A stretch of DNA of 50,707 nt from Mycolicibacter arupensis (GCF_002086515.1 NZ_MVHH01000032.1:1-50707), one strand, 5' to 3'. Shown: positions 34,909 through 47,672, numbered from the stretch's first letter. Numbers and translations are program-made. The notes: generated from the letters alone by a model not told the origin.

Positions 34909-35586
34909 ATGTGGTTAGCCCTGCTGGTGATGGCCGCCGCAACCAGCGTCGAGCCGGTTCGCATCGGCCTGACACTGCTGATGCTGAATCGGCCCAGACC
35001 GGCGCTGCAGCTGATGGCCTTCCTGTGCGGCGGCTTCCTCATGGGCACAACCGGCGGCCTGGTGGTGCTGTTATTCCTGCCGCCCACGGTGACCGAGGCC
35101 TCGGGCCTGACCCTGCCCAGGGTCCAGGTGGCTATCGGCGCACTGGCGCTGCTGACGGCCGCCGTGCTGGCGATCCGGGTCATCACCGCCCGGCGAGACG
35201 GCACGCGCCCTGCCGAGTCGGCATCGGTGCCGGCCAGGATGTCCGCGCGGGCGCAGCGGCTGTTGCGGGGCCGCTCGTTGTGGGTGGCCGGCACGGCCGG
35301 GCTGGGTATCGCGCTGCCGTCGCTGGACTATCTGGCGGCGCTGGCGGTCATCGTCGCCTCCGGCGCCCCCACCGGCACACAGGTCGCCGCACTGCTGACG
35401 TTCAACGTGGTGGCGTTCGCGCTGGTGGAGATTCCGCTGCTGGCCTATCTGGTGGTTCCCGAGGCCACCCATGCGGTGATGGCCGCGCTGAACAACTGGG
35501 TTCGGCAGCGTCGACCAGGGCAGGTAGCAGCCCTGCTGGCCACCGTGGGCGGCGTCTTGTGCACTGCCGGGTTTCTGGGTTTGTGA
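34909..35586 (+). CDS. Gap/Sap-like (SfLAP family) membrane protein for lipid export
   Basis: 225 residues with about six hydrophobic helices (for example LALLVMAAATSVEPVRIGL near the N-terminus and ALLTFNVVAFALVEIPLLAY near residue 170). The family, GAP in M. smegmatis and Sap in the sulfolipid locus, helps move glycolipids to the surface. It lies 31 bases after the FAAL stop and before the Chp-like hydrolase, which also matches the sulfolipid layout. Confidence 0.8.
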   Translation: MWLALLVMAAATSVEPVRIGLTLLMLNRPRPALQLMAFLCGGFLMGTTGGLVVLLFLPPTVTEASGLTLPRVQVAIGALALLTAAVLAIRVITARRDGTRPAESASVPARMSARAQRLLRGRSLWVAGTAGLGIALPSLDYLAALAVIVASGAPTGTQVAALLTFNVVAFALVEIPLLAYLVVPEATHAVMAALNNWVRQRRPGQVAALLATVGGVLCTAGFLGL

Positions 35587-35638
35587 GATGGTGAACAGTG
35601 GGTCCGACAGCGGGCCTGCACGGTTGAAGGGGTTAGCG

Positions 35639-36742
35639 ATGAAACGACTGGTCGCCGGAGCTCTTGCGGTATGGCTGGCCGGGTCGGCCAGTGGGTTGAG
35701 CGCCAGTACCGCTACCGCGGCCCCGCAGCACCCGCTCGACACCCCCTGGGTTGCGCCTGCGCCTGCGCCTGCGCCCACACCGCCGCCGGTGGGCGAGGCG
35801 GCCGCCGCGGAGGTCGTCTACGCGGTCGGCGGCGCCCGGCCACCGGGCATTCCGTGGGCCGACTACACCCGGCGTGCCGGCGCGGGCTACTTCCCCAACC
35901 GCAAGCGCGAGATCATCGACTACCCGGCGGGGGCGATGTTCCGGTGGGTCCCCACCGTGTTCGCGCCCGACGCCAAGAACGACGACGTCACCGTGGCCGC
36001 CGCGGTGGACGCCGCTGCCGACAACCTGGACGCGGTGATCCGTCGCGGAACCGAGCCGGCCGTCGCGATCGGATTGTCGCAGGGCACCATGGCGCTCGAC
36101 AAGGAGCAGGCCCGGCTCGCCACGGACCCCACCGCGCCGCCCCCAGAGATGTTGCAGTTCACCACGATCGGCTCCCCCATGGGTAAGCACGCTTTCGGAA
36201 AGAGCTTTCTTTCCGGGCTCTTCGCCCCGGGCAGCCGGCTGCCCCTGGAGGACTACGTCATGCCCCCGGAGGTCGACAGCCAGTACGACTCCAACCGGAT
36301 CGTCGCCGCCTACGACGGCATGGCCGACTTCCCCGACCGCCCCGACAACCTGTGGTCGGTCGCCAACGCCCTGCTCGGCTCGGCGATCGTGCACACGCCC
36401 TCGGCATTCACCACACCCGCCGACGTTCCGGCGCAGAACATCCGCTCCACGGTCAATTCCCGGGGCGCCACGACGACGTCGTACCTGATTCCGATCAACC
36501 ACCTGCCGTTGACCATGCCGCTGCGCTTCTTGGGCATGCCCGACGACGTGGTCGATCAGCTCGACGCATTCCTGCAGCCCCAGGTCGACGCCGGCTACTC
36601 CCGCAACGACGACCCGGCCACCCGGCCCATTTCGGTGTCGCCGGCGGGCATGGATGTGGTGCAGGTACTGGGCCCCGAGACCAGCAGCGCCATCGACGAC
36701 ACCGTCGGCAAGGTTCGCAGCTTCTTCGGTTTCACCGGCTGA
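35639..36742 (+). CDS. Secreted PE-PPE-domain alpha/beta hydrolase (Chp1/Chp2-like acyltransferase)
   Basis: 367 residues from the ATG at 35639, which gives a clean signal sequence (MKRLVAGALAVWLAG ... TATAAPQ). A Pro/Ala-rich linker (APAPAPAPTPPP) precedes the PE-PPE domain, whose serine nucleophile is in the GLSQG motif (AIGLSQGTMA); the Asp and His partners should follow about residues 230-300. Chp1 and Chp2 in M. tuberculosis move acyl chains between trehalose lipids to finish sulfolipid and polyacyltrehalose at the cell envelope. The gene is the last on the plus strand here and ends 9 bases from the convergent mmpL. Confidence 0.85.
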   Translation: MKRLVAGALAVWLAGSASGLSASTATAAPQHPLDTPWVAPAPAPAPTPPPVGEAAAAEVVYAVGGARPPGIPWADYTRRAGAGYFPNRKREIIDYPAGAMFRWVPTVFAPDAKNDDVTVAAAVDAAADNLDAVIRRGTEPAVAIGLSQGTMALDKEQARLATDPTAPPPEMLQFTTIGSPMGKHAFGKSFLSGLFAPGSRLPLEDYVMPPEVDSQYDSNRIVAAYDGMADFPDRPDNLWSVANALLGSAIVHTPSAFTTPADVPAQNIRSTVNSRGATTTSYLIPINHLPLTMPLRFLGMPDDVVDQLDAFLQPQVDAGYSRNDDPATRPISVSPAGMDVVQVLGPETSSAIDDTVGKVRSFFGFTG

Positions 36743-36751
36743 CCGGCAAGG

Positions 36752-39700
36752 TCAGGCGTCGCTCCCCGACTCCGGGGCCTGCGGCAGCCACGGGCGCGCC
36801 GGCCACCAATTGGCCCGTCCGAGCAGCGCTGCGGCGGCGGGCACGGTGATGCTGCGGACCACGAAGGTGTCGACCAGGATGCCTGCCCCGATCACGAACC
36901 CGCCCTGCACGACGGCCCCGACGCTGGCGAACAACAGCCCGAACATGGCGGACGCGAATATCAGTCCCGCTGCGGTGATCACCGCTCCCGTTGAGCCGAC
37001 GGTACGGATGACGCTGGTGCGCACGCCCAGCGGAGCCTCATCACGCAGTCGTGACGCCAGCAGCATGTTGTAGTCGGCTCCCACGGCCACCAACACAACG
37101 AACGCCAATCCTGGCACGCTCCAATGCAATTGCTGACCCAATATGACTTGGAAGACGAACACACCGAGGCCGATGGCCGACAGGTAGGACACAATCACCG
37201 AACCCACCAGATAGATCGGGGCGACGACGGCCCGTAGCAGGACGGTCAGGATCAGCAGCACCACCAGCGTCGTCAAGACGACGATGAGCCGCATGTCCCG
37301 TTCGTAATAGTCACGGATGTCGCGCAGCGTGACCGGATACCCGGAGATGGATATGGTCGCGTCCGCCAGAGTGGTATTGGGTTGCGCCGCTTGGGCGGTG
37401 GCCAAGATGGCGTTGACCTGGTCCATGGCTCGGGTACTGAACGGATCTTCATCGGTCTGAATGATGTAGCGCACCGAATGCCCATCCGGAGAGACGAACG
37501 TGTGGGCCAGGCTCTTGAAGTCCTCGGTGGCCAGCACCTCCCGCGGCACATTGAATCCCGCCATAGCGGGCGTGTAGGCCTCGTGCCCCATCTCCATCAG
37601 AAAGGCGGAGGCGGCGTCCAGTCCGAAACCCAATTCCTTGGTCTGGTCCACCAGCAGCTTGACCCCGTCCGCGACCTGCCGGCCGGCGACCGCAAGATCA
37701 TTGGTGCCGTTCTGCATGTCGATGATCTGACGCTGCATCCGTCGTGGATTGTCGAATCCCAACGCATGCAACGACGCCGCCGCCGACTGCAACGATCGAC
37801 TCAGGCCACTGGCCGCCGACGACACCGTCTGCGAGGGCTGCGCCGACTGCAGCTGCCGGAACAGGTTGGAGATCTCATCGAGAGTGCCTGCGGCGCGGGC
37901 GTTCTGTAACTTGTGGAACTCGGCGCGTGCGGTACCGCAAACAGGGTTGGCATCACAGGTCGGGCTGACATCGAGCGCCTCGGTCACCGGATCCACCCAG
38001 TCGAAGCTCGCCGCGAGACCGGCGAAGTTGAGCTGGAGCGCGTCACCGAGCGCGCGAATGCTGTTGACCAACTTCGACGCCTGGTCTATCTCACCGAGCG
38101 TCTTGGATCCACCGAACTGATTCTGCAGATAGGCCAGGGCGTCGACCAGACTGCGAACGCTGCCCACCGACTGGTTCACCTGGGCGTGCAGATCGCCGAG
38201 GCCGTTGGCCAGCTTCCTGGCGCCGGTGGACAACCGATCGAGGTCCGCGTCACGCGAGGCGATCAGACCGGCAGCATCGCCCAGCTGATCGCCGACCTCA
38301 CCCGCCTGGTAGGTGGCTCGGGCCTCCTCCAGTGATTCGCCCGTGGGCCGGGTGACGCCGCGCACCGCGGCGACCCCGGGAATCTGGCTGATCCGGTACG
38401 CCATCTGCTCCATGTCGGCCAGCGCCCAGGGAGTGCGTAAGTCGTTGGGCGACTGCACCAGAAGGTATTCGGGGATCGTCTGGTTGACCGGGAAGTGCCG
38501 CTCCAACGCCGCATACCCGATGGAGCTGTCCACCGAACCGGCCAGTTGCTTGCGGTCGTCGTAGTTGAACCGCATCAGTGCCGCCCCACTGCCCAGGGCC
38601 AGCAGCAGCGCCAGGCTGCTGACCAAATAGGTCTTGGGCCGGCGCACGATCCGCACCCCGGTGCGCCGCCAGAGCCGTGCCGCTCGTTCGGGGCGCGGCG
38701 CCACCCAGCCACGCGGGCCGGCCAGCGCCAGGATCGCCGGCAGCAGGGTGACCGCGGCCAGGAAGGCCACCGCGATCCCGATCGCCAGGACCGGCCCGGT
38801 GGTGGCGAACACCCCGAGCTTGGCGAAACCCATCCCCAGCAGAGTCACCGCCACCGTCGCCGCGGATGCGGCAATCACCTTGCCGATCGAACTCAGCGCG
38901 CGCCGCACCGCTTGGTGACTGTCTTCGGCGCTGCCCGAACCCATCCGCACGTAGTCGTGATACCGGCTGACCAGGAACACGACGTAATCGGTTCCCACCC
39001 CGGCGATCAACGCGCTGAGCAGCACAATGGCCTGGTTCGAGACAGCCATGCCGGTGGTCTTCGACACCGTCGCCACTACCGCCTGCGCGGTGAGCAGCGC
39101 GACGCCGATGGTGATCAGGGGCAGCACCATGGTGAGCGGATTGCGGTAGATGACGGCCAGGATGATCAGCAGTAGCACCGCTATCGCCGACTCGATGGCG
39201 AGCCGATCCCGCGCGCCGGCCTCCGTCAGGTCGGCAACGGTGGCCGCCGGGCCGGTCACGTCAGCGGTGAGGGTTGATCCCGCAACGGTCTGCTTGACGA
39301 TCTCCGAGACTCGCAGGTAAGCCTCGTAGGACTCCGGCGTACCCAAATCCCCGGCGAGCCCGACCGGCAGAATCCACGCCTGGCCGTCACTGCTGACGAG
39401 GACTTCCTCCAGCGCCGGCGCGGCCCGAAAGTCCTGCAGCATCACCACGTCGTCGGTGTCCTCGCGCAGCCGATCCACCAGCGTGCGGTAGACCTGTTCA
39501 TCGGCGCGGTTCAAGCCCTGCTCGTCGCTGAGCAGCACGGTCAGCACATTTTCCGAGCCCTCTTCATCGAAGGCGGCGGCCGACTGCGCTGAGGCCCGGA
39601 CCGACGGGGCATCGGCGGGCAGGACCGCCACGGGATGGCGCTGCGCCATCTCGGTCAGGGACGGCGCGAACACGGGCAGCAGCACCACCAGCAGCGCCCA

Positions 39701-39817
39701 GAAGCCGATCACCGGCCAGGGCCGCCGCACCACGAGTTCGCCTAACCGACCGAAGATGGGTTCACCTCCGCCGGCGGCGAGTGCTCTGGATCGCTGATGC
39801 GACCGGGGTCGGCTCAA
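36752..39817 (-). CDS. MmpL-family RND lipid transporter (MmpL10/MmpL8-like)
   Basis: 1021 residues with the RND layout of two repeats: a first helix after residue about 35, a large outer domain (about 60-200), five helices (about 205-375), then a second long outer domain (about 425-780) and the last helices. The proton-relay Asp-Tyr pairs are seen in [14 protein letters not shown] and [18 protein letters not shown]. The TTG start at 39817 overlaps the papA stop (TTGA). The family exports trehalose- and phthiocerol-type lipids; next to a PapA3-like gene the substrate is probably an acyl-trehalose. Confidence 0.93.
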   Translation of the reverse strand: MSRPRSHQRSRALAAGGGEPIFGRLGELVVRRPWPVIGFWALLVVLLPVFAPSLTEMAQRHPVAVLPADAPSVRASAQSAAAFDEEGSENVLTVLLSDEQGLNRADEQVYRTLVDRLREDTDDVVMLQDFRAAPALEEVLVSSDGQAWILPVGLAGDLGTPESYEAYLRVSEIVKQTVAGSTLTADVTGPAATVADLTEAGARDRLAIESAIAVLLLIILAVIYRNPLTMVLPLITIGVALLTAQAVVATVSKTTGMAVSNQAIVLLSALIAGVGTDYVVFLVSRYHDYVRMGSGSAEDSHQAVRRALSSIGKVIAASAATVAVTLLGMGFAKLGVFATTGPVLAIGIAVAFLAAVTLLPAILALAGPRGWVAPRPERAARLWRRTGVRIVRRPKTYLVSSLALLLALGSGAALMRFNYDDRKQLAGSVDSSIGYAALERHFPVNQTIPEYLLVQSPNDLRTPWALADMEQMAYRISQIPGVAAVRGVTRPTGESLEEARATYQAGEVGDQLGDAAGLIASRDADLDRLSTGARKLANGLGDLHAQVNQSVGSVRSLVDALAYLQNQFGGSKTLGEIDQASKLVNSIRALGDALQLNFAGLAASFDWVDPVTEALDVSPTCDANPVCGTARAEFHKLQNARAAGTLDEISNLFRQLQSAQPSQTVSSAASGLSRSLQSAAASLHALGFDNPRRMQRQIIDMQNGTNDLAVAGRQVADGVKLLVDQTKELGFGLDAASAFLMEMGHEAYTPAMAGFNVPREVLATEDFKSLAHTFVSPDGHSVRYIIQTDEDPFSTRAMDQVNAILATAQAAQPNTTLADATISISGYPVTLRDIRDYYERDMRLIVVLTTLVVLLILTVLLRAVVAPIYLVGSVIVSYLSAIGLGVFVFQVILGQQLHWSVPGLAFVVLVAVGADYNMLLASRLRDEAPLGVRTSVIRTVGSTGAVITAAGLIFASAMFGLLFASVGAVVQGGFVIGAGILVDTFVVRSITVPAAAALLGRANWWPARPWLPQAPESGSDA

Positions 39818-41232
39818 CCAAGATGTGCCCCATGGCCGCCGGCGGCGACCCGCTCCAACACCGATTTCAGCACGGCCAGATACCGCGCCACCGATTCGTG
39901 GGCCTGCGGGTTGTCCGGGAACACCGCGGTGGCCGCCGTCTCCTCGCCGACCCGGATGACGTACACCGACATCTGATAGGAGTAGCGGCCGTCGCTGTAC
40001 ACGCCGATGTTGAGGTCATCCAGACCGGCGGCGATCAGTGCCGACAGCGGGGCCGCCCCGGCGTCGAGGAAGTTGACGACGGGAAAGTTGGGCGGTGGCT
40101 TGTCCAAGGTCGGCACCAGCTCCCGGACCCGCTGGTAGGGCACATCGGCCAGGGTTCGGCCCGAATCGAAGGACACCTGCGCGGATGTGGCGGCGTCGGC
40201 GAACGAACTGTCCCCGACCTCGACGGTGATCGGGATCAGCCCGGTGAACCACCCCAACGTCAGGTCATCGTCGGGAGACCTTCGGGTGTCCCGCGGGGTG
40301 AGCCCGTAGTAGGTGCCCTTACCGGTCAATTCCTGCTGAGCCAGGCCGCAGCACGCCAGCACGCCACCGATGAAGCGGGCGCCCGCGTCGGTGCAGACGG
40401 TCTCGAAGTCGACGGTCTGCTTCTCCCCGAGCATGCTCACCGTGACCATGGCCGCGGGGCACGGCTGCGTGGGGTCGCCCAGCGGCAGCGGGAAACCGGG
40501 CAGGGTGTTCCCGTTGCTCTCGGCGAAGGACCGCCAGGCCGCGATCTCGGGAGACTCCAGCGTGAGGGCAGAGGTGAACTGGTGCTGGCGAATACAGAAT
40601 TCGCTGTAGTTGCCCGCGGCAGGCAATTCCAGGGGTGCGCCGCCGGCCACCAGGGCGTTGTACATGAAGTAGAGCTCCATCAAAGTCACCCCGGCGACCG
40701 CCGCATCGACGTGCACGTGATCGATGCTCGCGAAAAAGGTGAAGTGGCTCTTGCCCTGAATGATCCCGAACCGGAAGCAATCCCACTGCAAGGGATCCGG
40801 CGTCTCGTTCAGCAGCTCGCGGACCTGGGGCAGCGTCAGTTCGCCGTGGTCGACGGCGACGAGCTGGATGTCGGCGGGGTCGTCGATGACGTGTCGGATG
40901 AGGCGCCCGTCGTCGGCGTGCTCGAACCAGCTGCGGTAGGTCTCATGCCGTCGAACGTGGGCGTTGATGATGTAGTCGATGGCCCGCCGGTCGCAGCGGC
41001 CCGCCATGTCACAGCTGAGCACCATCAGACGCGAATAGTCCAAACCCACGGCGGTCTGGTCGATGTACCCGCGAATGTGTTGCTCCTGCATGTAGCTGGC
41101 CGGAACCGCGTTGACCGGCGCCGCCTGCGCGACGGCCAGCGCCGCGGCAGACGGTTGCCACACCACGGTGGGCCCAGGCTCGGGCTCCCAATCTGACAGC
41201 GTCCCCAACGCCAACGGCCCTACACGCAACAT
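39814..41232 (-). CDS. papA3: PapA3-like acyltransferase
   Basis: 472 residues closely following PapA3: [18 protein letters not shown] at the start, then [20 protein letters not shown] and [18 protein letters not shown]. The catalytic HxxxD motif is in [13 protein letters not shown] (about residue 172), with Ala where some Paps have Gly. PapA3 in M. tuberculosis makes diacyltrehalose, the precursor of polyacyltrehalose. It sits between pks and mmpL on one strand, in the order pks-papA3-mmpL10 known from the DAT/PAT locus. Confidence 0.92.
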   Translation of the reverse strand: MLRVGPLALGTLSDWEPEPGPTVVWQPSAAALAVAQAAPVNAVPASYMQEQHIRGYIDQTAVGLDYSRLMVLSCDMAGRCDRRAIDYIINAHVRRHETYRSWFEHADDGRLIRHVIDDPADIQLVAVDHGELTLPQVRELLNETPDPLQWDCFRFGIIQGKSHFTFFASIDHVHVDAAVAGVTLMELYFMYNALVAGGAPLELPAAGNYSEFCIRQHQFTSALTLESPEIAAWRSFAESNGNTLPGFPLPLGDPTQPCPAAMVTVSMLGEKQTVDFETVCTDAGARFIGGVLACCGLAQQELTGKGTYYGLTPRDTRRSPDDDLTLGWFTGLIPITVEVGDSSFADAATSAQVSFDSGRTLADVPYQRVRELVPTLDKPPPNFPVVNFLDAGAAPLSALIAAGLDDLNIGVYSDGRYSYQMSVYVIRVGEETAATAVFPDNPQAHESVARYLAVLKSVLERVAAGGHGAHLG

Positions 41233-41298
41233 CTGCTCCTCTGTTCACGGCGAACGCACTTCGGCTGCCAACCCACGGCGGCGGCCCGCCCAGTCCCC

Positions 41299-44200
41299 CT
41301 ACCCGACATCGACGGGCTCCTGCTGCTCCACACGTGCCACCAATTGGTCGCACACATACCGGGACAGGCCACGGACCGTGGTGAGCTGGGCCGGTCCGGC
41401 GCGCACGCCGGTCTCGGTCTCGATGCGCGTCCGAAACTCCAAGCTGGCCAGCGAATCCAGGCCGTACTCCGGCAACGGTCGATCCGGGTCGACGGTGCGG
41501 CGCAGCAGCAGACTCATCTGGTCGGACACCAGACGAACGATGGCGCCAAGCCACTCGTCGCGCGGCGACTGCTTCAACTCGGCAAGGAATCGCTCGGCGT
41601 CGGGACTGCCCTGGCGCACCGCCTTGAACGCTTCGGCGAACCGGCTGCGGTGCGCCAACGCCGTCAGCCATGGCGCACCGCTGACCGGCGCGTATCCCGA
41701 ATACGTTCGGCCATAACGCAATACCGCGTCGAGAGCACGGGCGCCTTCGGCATAGCTGATCGCGGCGCGGTCCTCCGCGCCGCGATCAGTGGCGCCGGCG
41801 GGCCGGGCCCACGGGCCCCAGCCGATCACCGTTGCCGACAGGCCTTGGCGCCGTCGCCAGTGCCCGAACGCATCGAGCCAACTGTCCGCGGCGGCCGTGG
41901 CCCCGTGCCCCGGCGACCCGATGAGCGCCGCCGTCGAGGAGAACACACAGAACCAGTCCACCGGCTGCGCAGCGACGCCTTCCCTCAGAGCCCGGTGAAG
42001 GTTCACCGCGCCGTCGACCTTGGGCGCCCAGCAGCGGTCGATGAGGTCGTCGGTGACCTCGACCAGTGGGGCCTGCGCAATGGCGCTGACGGCATGGAGC
42101 ACGCCCCGCACCGGCAGGCCAGTCGCGGTGGCCACCTCAACCAGCCTGCTGGCCGTCTCGGGGTCTGCGATGTCGCCGTGCACCAGCTCGACATCGTTGC
42201 CGGCCGCGCACAGCCGCTCGATGACCTGGAGGGCGTCGTTGTCTGGTGCCGCGGGCCCGTTCAGCACCAGCCGGCCGCAGCCCGCCGCAGCCATCTCGGC
42301 TGCCAGGTACATGCCGGGGCCCGCCGTGGCTCCGGTGATGATGTAAGCGCCGTCGGCCCGGTAAGGCTGGGCCTGCTCCGGCGGGATCACCGCGATGGAC
42401 TCACCGCTGTGCGGTGCGTCGATCACTACCGTTGCGGCACAGTCGCTCTCGGCAGAGTGCTTCCGGTCCCCGGCGATACCCAGCAGCGGCTGGTGAAAGG
42501 TGGGCGGCATCGGTAGCAGCCCTTGGGCTATCTGCTGATAGACCGTGGTCAACAGTCGCTGGACGGTGTGTGGATGGCTGTGTGCCAGCGCCGCCACGTC
42601 GACGACGTGCAGCGACAGATTGCGCCGGAAGGGCAGCAGGCTCAACCAGCTGACCTCATCGACGTCTCCCGCGCTCAGCTCGACGAACCGGCCGCCGTGC
42701 CCGAGCACGTCGATTCCGGCACGTCGCGCCGGTCCCGACAGGCAGTTGAGCACGACGTCCACCCCGCGTCCGCCGGTGTCCTGCTGGATCCGGTCAGCAA
42801 AGTCGGCGGTGCAGCAGTCATAGACGTGCTCGACACCCATGTCGCGCAACCGTTGTCGCCGCTGCGGAGTGTCGTCGGTGGCAAAGATCGCGCAGCCGGC
42901 CGCGCGGGCTACCGCCAGCGCCGCCTGACCCACGCCGTCGGTCGCGCGGTGGATCAACACCGTGTCGGTCGGCGCGATGCGCGCCAAGTCATGCAGGGCA
43001 AGCCATGCCGTGGCGTATGCAGTCGGCAGCGCGGCGGCCTCGGCCAACGGCACCTGCGCAGGCAGCGTGGCCGTGAGGCGGGCATCGCAGGTCACGAACG
43101 TGCCCAGCCGGCCCTCGGCAGAGATGCCGGCGACGTGGTCGCCCACCTGGTGTCCGGTGACCTCGGCGCCGACCGCGGTGACCACACCGGCGAAGTCGGC
43201 CAGCCCACCGACGTTGGCCAACGCGTCGGGGATGGCTCCGGTGGCCGTCACCGCCACTTCGATCTGCCCGGCCGCCGGCGCGGTCCGCGGGAGGGTGACC
43301 AGTTCCCACGTTGCATTGGCGCTCGAGTGTCCCCAGTGCAGGCACACACCGTCGCGTCCGTGCTCGACCACGGTGGTTCGCCGGTCGGCGGGGCCGAAGG
43401 GACCGGGGCGCAGCCGCGCGGTGTACCACGCGCCCGCACGCCATGCGGTTTCCTCTTCTTCGGATCCGCTGCGCACCTGCGCGGCGACCTGCGCGAGATC
43501 CTGCCCGGCGGTGTCGCTGTCGAGGTCTATCCCGGTGATTTTCAGATGGGGATGTTCGGAGTCGATGACCCGCATCAGCCCACGCAACCCGGCCTGCTCG
43601 AGGTTGATCCGATCCGCCGGCTGCACGGCGGCGGCTCCTCGAGTCACCACGTACAGCCGGGGCGCTTCCCCGGGCAGCGTCGCCATCTGCCTGACCAGCT
43701 GCAGCAGACCCGCCACCACGTCGCGGCCGCGTTGCGGTGACGCCGAACCGCCCTCAGCGGCTGGGGTGATGACGACTACCCCGTTGCGGCCCTCGAGTGC
43801 GCCGTGCAGCGCATCTGCGGGCTGCGCCTCACGGTGCTGCGGGAACGCCACGACGTCCGACTCGCCGTGAGCACCGGCCAATGCGGTGGCCAGACCGGTG
43901 GCCAGCGGATCGGCCGCATCAGCCATATTCAGCAGCAGCCAGCGTCCCGAGCCGGCCGCACCGGCATCGGGTGTCTCGCGACGCTGCCACTCGATGGTGA
44001 GAAGCCGTTCCTCGAGGGTGCGCTCGGCGGCCTCCCGCTCGGTTCCGCCGGCGACGAATCGCAGGCCTTCGGCGCGCAGCAGCACCGCACCCGAGGCGTC
44101 CAGCAGCTCCAGGTCTGCTTCATAGGCGTCGGCCCCGGTGGCCGTCACGGTGCTCAGGCAGTAGCGGGCGTCCCGGATCAGGGCATAGCGGCGCAGCCTG

Positions 44201-47200
44201 CGCACGCTCACCGGCTGCAGCCCCGCGCCGTCGGCCCCACGCGGGGCGTCGGGCCGCAGGGCCACCGAGCGGATGCACGCCTCCAGGAGCGCGGGGTGGA
44301 TGTCGTACAGCGCCTGCTGGGCGCGCAACGGCCCCGGCAAGGTGATCTCGGCAAGCGCGGTGGCGCCCACGATGTGCTGCGCCGATCCGTAGCGGATCGC
44401 CGTCACGCCGGCGAAGGCGGGACCCTGGTGAATGCCGTGTGCACCGGCTGCCTTGTGCAGCTCGGCATCATCGATGCGCGCGGGGTGCGCGGCCAGCACA
44501 GCGGTGATGTCGCGCGCCGCCGGTTGCCCGACGTCGGCCGCGGCGTGCAACACCGCGGTGGCGCAGCTCAGGCGTTCTCGATCCTGGTGCGTGGTCACGG
44601 CGAAATCCAGGACGCCGGGGGGGACGCCCACCACTGCCCCCGAGGACACCGGCGTCTGCTCGTCGAGCAGCAGCGGCTGGGAGAACCGCAGATCACGCAC
44701 CTCGGCCGACTCGCCCAGGCTCATGCGGGCCGCGACCAGGGCCATCTCGCCGTAGGCGGCGGCGGGCAGCGTGGCCGTGTTGTGGATCCGGTGATCGGCC
44801 AGCCACGGGTGTGCCACGGTTCCGGCGTCGCCTTGCCAGACGTGGCGTTCGGGCTCCTCCAGCAGGTGAACGTGGGCTCCCAACAAGGGGTGGACGGCCT
44901 GGACGGCCGCACCCCGCGGGGCGGCATCTGCGCTCTCCCTGCTCAACAACAGCTGCCGGTGGTCCCAGCTCGGCAGAGGTGCCTCCACCAGACGTCCCGA
45001 GGGGTAGTGCGCGGCGAAATCTATCGCGGTTCCGACGCTGTGCAAGTCGGCGACGAATCCGCGCAACCCGGTCCAGGCGTGAGCTTCCGGTTCACTGGGG
45101 GCCGCGGCCAGTGCCGCGATCTGGGTGTCGAGGCTGACAGCATTCTGTTCGATGGCCGCCGCGAGATCCGAGCGTGGCGCCAGTTCCCCGAACACTCGGA
45201 AGCCGTCCTTGATCGCGGCCTGCACGGCCGCGGCGAACCGCGCCGTGTAGCGCAGGTTCTCCGCCCAGTAGGCGCCGTCAAAGGCCGGTCGGTCGCGTGG
45301 AGCCCACAGCGTTGCGGAGAAGTACGGGATTTCGGGTGGGCTCGGTTGTAGGTCGCTGAGATCGCGTGCCAGATCCTCCAGGATCGGCTCGACCTGCGGC
45401 GAATGCGCCGCGGCGGTGGCGGCCACCTCGTATGCCGCAACTCCCTGCTGTTGCCAGGCCGTCACCAGATCACGAACGGCTTCGGCGTCACCGCCGATGG
45501 TGGTCGACACCGGTGACTCCACCACGGCAAGCACCGCGCCGGACACGTCGCGGATGGAGAACTCCGACAGCACCTGCTGCGCAGGCAGTTCCACGGTAGC
45601 CATGGCGCCGCTGCCGGCGATTCGCGACAACAGCCGGGACCGGCGGGCGGTGACGCGGATTCCGTCTCGCAGGGTCAGCCCGCCGGCCACCACGGCCGCC
45701 GCGACCTCGCCCAGCGAATGACCGATAACCGCGCCGGGTGTGACTCCGTAGGCCTTCATGGCTTCGGCCAGGCCGACCTGGATGGCGAAGCTGGTCAGGT
45801 GCAGACGTTCGACCTCGGCCGGCGGCGCCTCGACGGAGATCGCTTCGGTGAGCGAGAAACCCGATTCTTCGGCGACCAGCGGCTCCACCGCGGCGATCGC
45901 AGCGGCGAAGGCCGGGTCCGCGATGAGCAGCTCCGCCAGCCCAGTCCATCGGGCGATGTGCTCGGCGAACACCCACACCGGTCCGTGGCCATCGGGCCCG
46001 ACGGCGGGCTGATACGGCAGGTCGTTCTCGGCGATGTGGCGCAGCGCCTGGCCCAGCTCCCCGAAGTTGCTGGCCGCCACGGCCGTTCGGATCGGCCGGT
46101 GCGCCCGGCCGCGGGCCAGTGTGTAGCCCAGATCAGCCAGGTCGGCACCGGTCAGTGCGGTGCCGTGTTCATCGATCCAGTCCGCCAACCGGGCCGACGT
46201 CTGCCGCAGTTGCTGGGCCGAGGTCGCCGAGATCGGGAAGAGCAGCGCCGGCTGGGGATCCTGCGGGGACGCGGGCGGTGAGTCCGGCAGCGCCGGTACC
46301 GGCGACTGTTCGACGACGATGTGCACGTTGGTGCCCGAGAGACCATGCGCAGAGACCACCGCCCGGCGCGGATGGTCCGCCGGTGCCGGCCACGGGGAGT
46401 TCTCCTGCGGCACGACGAGGTTGGTCTGTACCCGCGCCAACTGATCGGGCAGCCGGGCGAAGTTCAGGTGTTCGGGCACCGTGCCGCGGTCCACCGCGAG
46501 AATCGCCTTCAACAGTCCCAGCGGCCCCGAGGCTGCCTGGCAGTGCCCGAAGTTGGCCTTCACCGATCCCAGGAAGCAGGGGGCGTCGGCGCCGTAGACC
46601 GCGGCCAGTCCCTTGTATTCGGCCCGGTCTGCGTCCGGGTTGCCCAGCCCGTGGGCTTCGACCAGACCCACCGTCGCGGGTTCCACGCCCGCGGCGGCCA
46701 GCGCAGATCGATAGACCGCGATCTGCGCCTGCTCCGAGCGTTCTGCTCCCAGCCCGGCACTTCCGTCGTGATTGGCCGCGCTGCCCCGCAGGACGGCCAG
46801 AATGCGGTTCTGGTCGCGGATGGCCTCCGGCAATCGCTTGAGCAGCAGCACCACGCAGCCCTCGCCGGCCACGTATCCGTCGGCGTCGGCATCGAAGGAC
46901 CGGCACCGGCCGGTCGGCGACAGCAAGCCCTGCTGCGAGCCCGCCACCGAACGATGGGGTTCGAGAATCACCGACACGCCACCGGCCAGCGCCAGGTCGC
47001 TCTCGCCGACCTGCAGGCTCAGGCACGCCTGGTGAACGGCCATCAGACCGGAGGAACACGCCGTGTCCACCGTCAGGGCCGGACCGTGCAGACCCAGTGC
47101 CTGAGAGACCCGAGCGGACGCAAGGCTACTGCTGGTCCCGGTGAAGCCGTACGGCCCCTCGGGGGCGCCGTGTTCGGCGGACAGCACCTCGTAGTCGCTG

Positions 47201-47610
47201 TGCGTCAGGCCGACAAAGACTCCCGTCTGCGAACGCGCCAGGGTCGACGGGTCAAGGCCGGCGTGCTCGACGGCTTCCCACGAGGTCTCCAGCAACAGCC
47301 GGTGTTGCGGGTCGATCGCGATGGCTTCCGGCTCCGTCATCCCGAAGAAGCCGGCATCGAAGGCTCCGACGGTGTCCAGAAAGGCGCCCCACCGCGACAC
47401 CGATCGGCCCGGCACACCCGATTCCGGGCCGTAGTAGGTGTCGGCATCCCACCGGTCAGCAGGAACCTCGTCGATGAAGTCGGCTCCGCGCAGCAGGGCC
47501 TGCCAGAACTGCTGCGGCGAGTCGATGCCGCCGGGAAGCCGGCACGCCAAACCGATCACGGCGACTGACGAAGTAGACGGACTCGCAGGGGAAGTGAGGG
47601 GGGTAGTCAT
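41299..47610 (-). CDS. Single-module highly reducing polyketide synthase (Pks3/4, Pks2, Mas type)
   Basis: 2103 residues in the order KS-AT-DH-ER-KR-ACP. KS has VDTACSSG (about 180). AT has GHSLGE (about 630) and later [12 protein letters not shown] has HPWLADHRI (about 937). ER has ATDGVGQAA (about 1560). KR has YIITGATAG (about 1760). ACP has EYGLDSLAS with the phosphopantetheine Ser (about 2050). All active-site residues appear intact. One module used repeatedly makes a long saturated chain, methyl-branched if methylmalonyl-CoA is used. The length matches Pks2 and Pks3/4 and is much shorter than the TPP synthase of rapid growers. The FAAL on the other strand should load it and PapA3 unload it. 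Confidence 0.94.
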   Translation of the reverse strand: MTTPLTSPASPSTSSVAVIGLACRLPGGIDSPQQFWQALLRGADFIDEVPADRWDADTYYGPESGVPGRSVSRWGAFLDTVGAFDAGFFGMTEPEAIAIDPQHRLLLETSWEAVEHAGLDPSTLARSQTGVFVGLTHSDYEVLSAEHGAPEGPYGFTGTSSSLASARVSQALGLHGPALTVDTACSSGLMAVHQACLSLQVGESDLALAGGVSVILEPHRSVAGSQQGLLSPTGRCRSFDADADGYVAGEGCVVLLLKRLPEAIRDQNRILAVLRGSAANHDGSAGLGAERSEQAQIAVYRSALAAAGVEPATVGLVEAHGLGNPDADRAEYKGLAAVYGADAPCFLGSVKANFGHCQAASGPLGLLKAILAVDRGTVPEHLNFARLPDQLARVQTNLVVPQENSPWPAPADHPRRAVVSAHGLSGTNVHIVVEQSPVPALPDSPPASPQDPQPALLFPISATSAQQLRQTSARLADWIDEHGTALTGADLADLGYTLARGRAHRPIRTAVAASNFGELGQALRHIAENDLPYQPAVGPDGHGPVWVFAEHIARWTGLAELLIADPAFAAAIAAVEPLVAEESGFSLTEAISVEAPPAEVERLHLTSFAIQVGLAEAMKAYGVTPGAVIGHSLGEVAAAVVAGGLTLRDGIRVTARRSRLLSRIAGSGAMATVELPAQQVLSEFSIRDVSGAVLAVVESPVSTTIGGDAEAVRDLVTAWQQQGVAAYEVAATAAAHSPQVEPILEDLARDLSDLQPSPPEIPYFSATLWAPRDRPAFDGAYWAENLRYTARFAAAVQAAIKDGFRVFGELAPRSDLAAAIEQNAVSLDTQIAALAAAPSEPEAHAWTGLRGFVADLHSVGTAIDFAAHYPSGRLVEAPLPSWDHRQLLLSRESADAAPRGAAVQAVHPLLGAHVHLLEEPERHVWQGDAGTVAHPWLADHRIHNTATLPAAAYGEMALVAARMSLGESAEVRDLRFSQPLLLDEQTPVSSGAVVGVPPGVLDFAVTTHQDRERLSCATAVLHAAADVGQPAARDITAVLAAHPARIDDAELHKAAGAHGIHQGPAFAGVTAIRYGSAQHIVGATALAEITLPGPLRAQQALYDIHPALLEACIRSVALRPDAPRGADGAGLQPVSVRRLRRYALIRDARYCLSTVTATGADAYEADLELLDASGAVLLRAEGLRFVAGGTEREAAERTLEERLLTIEWQRRETPDAGAAGSGRWLLLNMADAADPLATGLATALAGAHGESDVVAFPQHREAQPADALHGALEGRNGVVVITPAAEGGSASPQRGRDVVAGLLQLVRQMATLPGEAPRLYVVTRGAAAVQPADRINLEQAGLRGLMRVIDSEHPHLKITGIDLDSDTAGQDLAQVAAQVRSGSEEEETAWRAGAWYTARLRPGPFGPADRRTTVVEHGRDGVCLHWGHSSANATWELVTLPRTAPAAGQIEVAVTATGAIPDALANVGGLADFAGVVTAVGAEVTGHQVGDHVAGISAEGRLGTFVTCDARLTATLPAQVPLAEAAALPTAYATAWLALHDLARIAPTDTVLIHRATDGVGQAALAVARAAGCAIFATDDTPQRRQRLRDMGVEHVYDCCTADFADRIQQDTGGRGVDVVLNCLSGPARRAGIDVLGHGGRFVELSAGDVDEVSWLSLLPFRRNLSLHVVDVAALAHSHPHTVQRLLTTVYQQIAQGLLPMPPTFHQPLLGIAGDRKHSAESDCAATVVIDAPHSGESIAVIPPEQAQPYRADGAYIITGATAGPGMYLAAEMAAAGCGRLVLNGPAAPDNDALQVIERLCAAGNDVELVHGDIADPETASRLVEVATATGLPVRGVLHAVSAIAQAPLVEVTDDLIDRCWAPKVDGAVNLHRALREGVAAQPVDWFCVFSSTAALIGSPGHGATAAADSWLDAFGHWRRRQGLSATVIGWGPWARPAGATDRGAEDRAAISYAEGARALDAVLRYGRTYSGYAPVSGAPWLTALAHRSRFAEAFKAVRQGSPDAERFLAELKQSPRDEWLGAIVRLVSDQMSLLLRRTVDPDRPLPEYGLDSLASLEFRTRIETETGVRAGPAQLTTVRGLSRYVCDQLVARVEQQEPVDVG

Positions 47611-47672
47611 CGCGTTCGCGAGATTACAGCAAGGTCACCCCGCGATTAACATGTCGGTAGACCCCAGTACGC

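Noticed and set aside
39781..41196. 471-codon plus-strand frame
   Set aside because: Antisense to the PapA3-like gene, which matches its family from the first residue.
43804..45351. 515-codon plus-strand frame, with others at 42523-43740 and 46321-47568
   Set aside because: All antisense to the Pks, whose domain order is complete and continuous.
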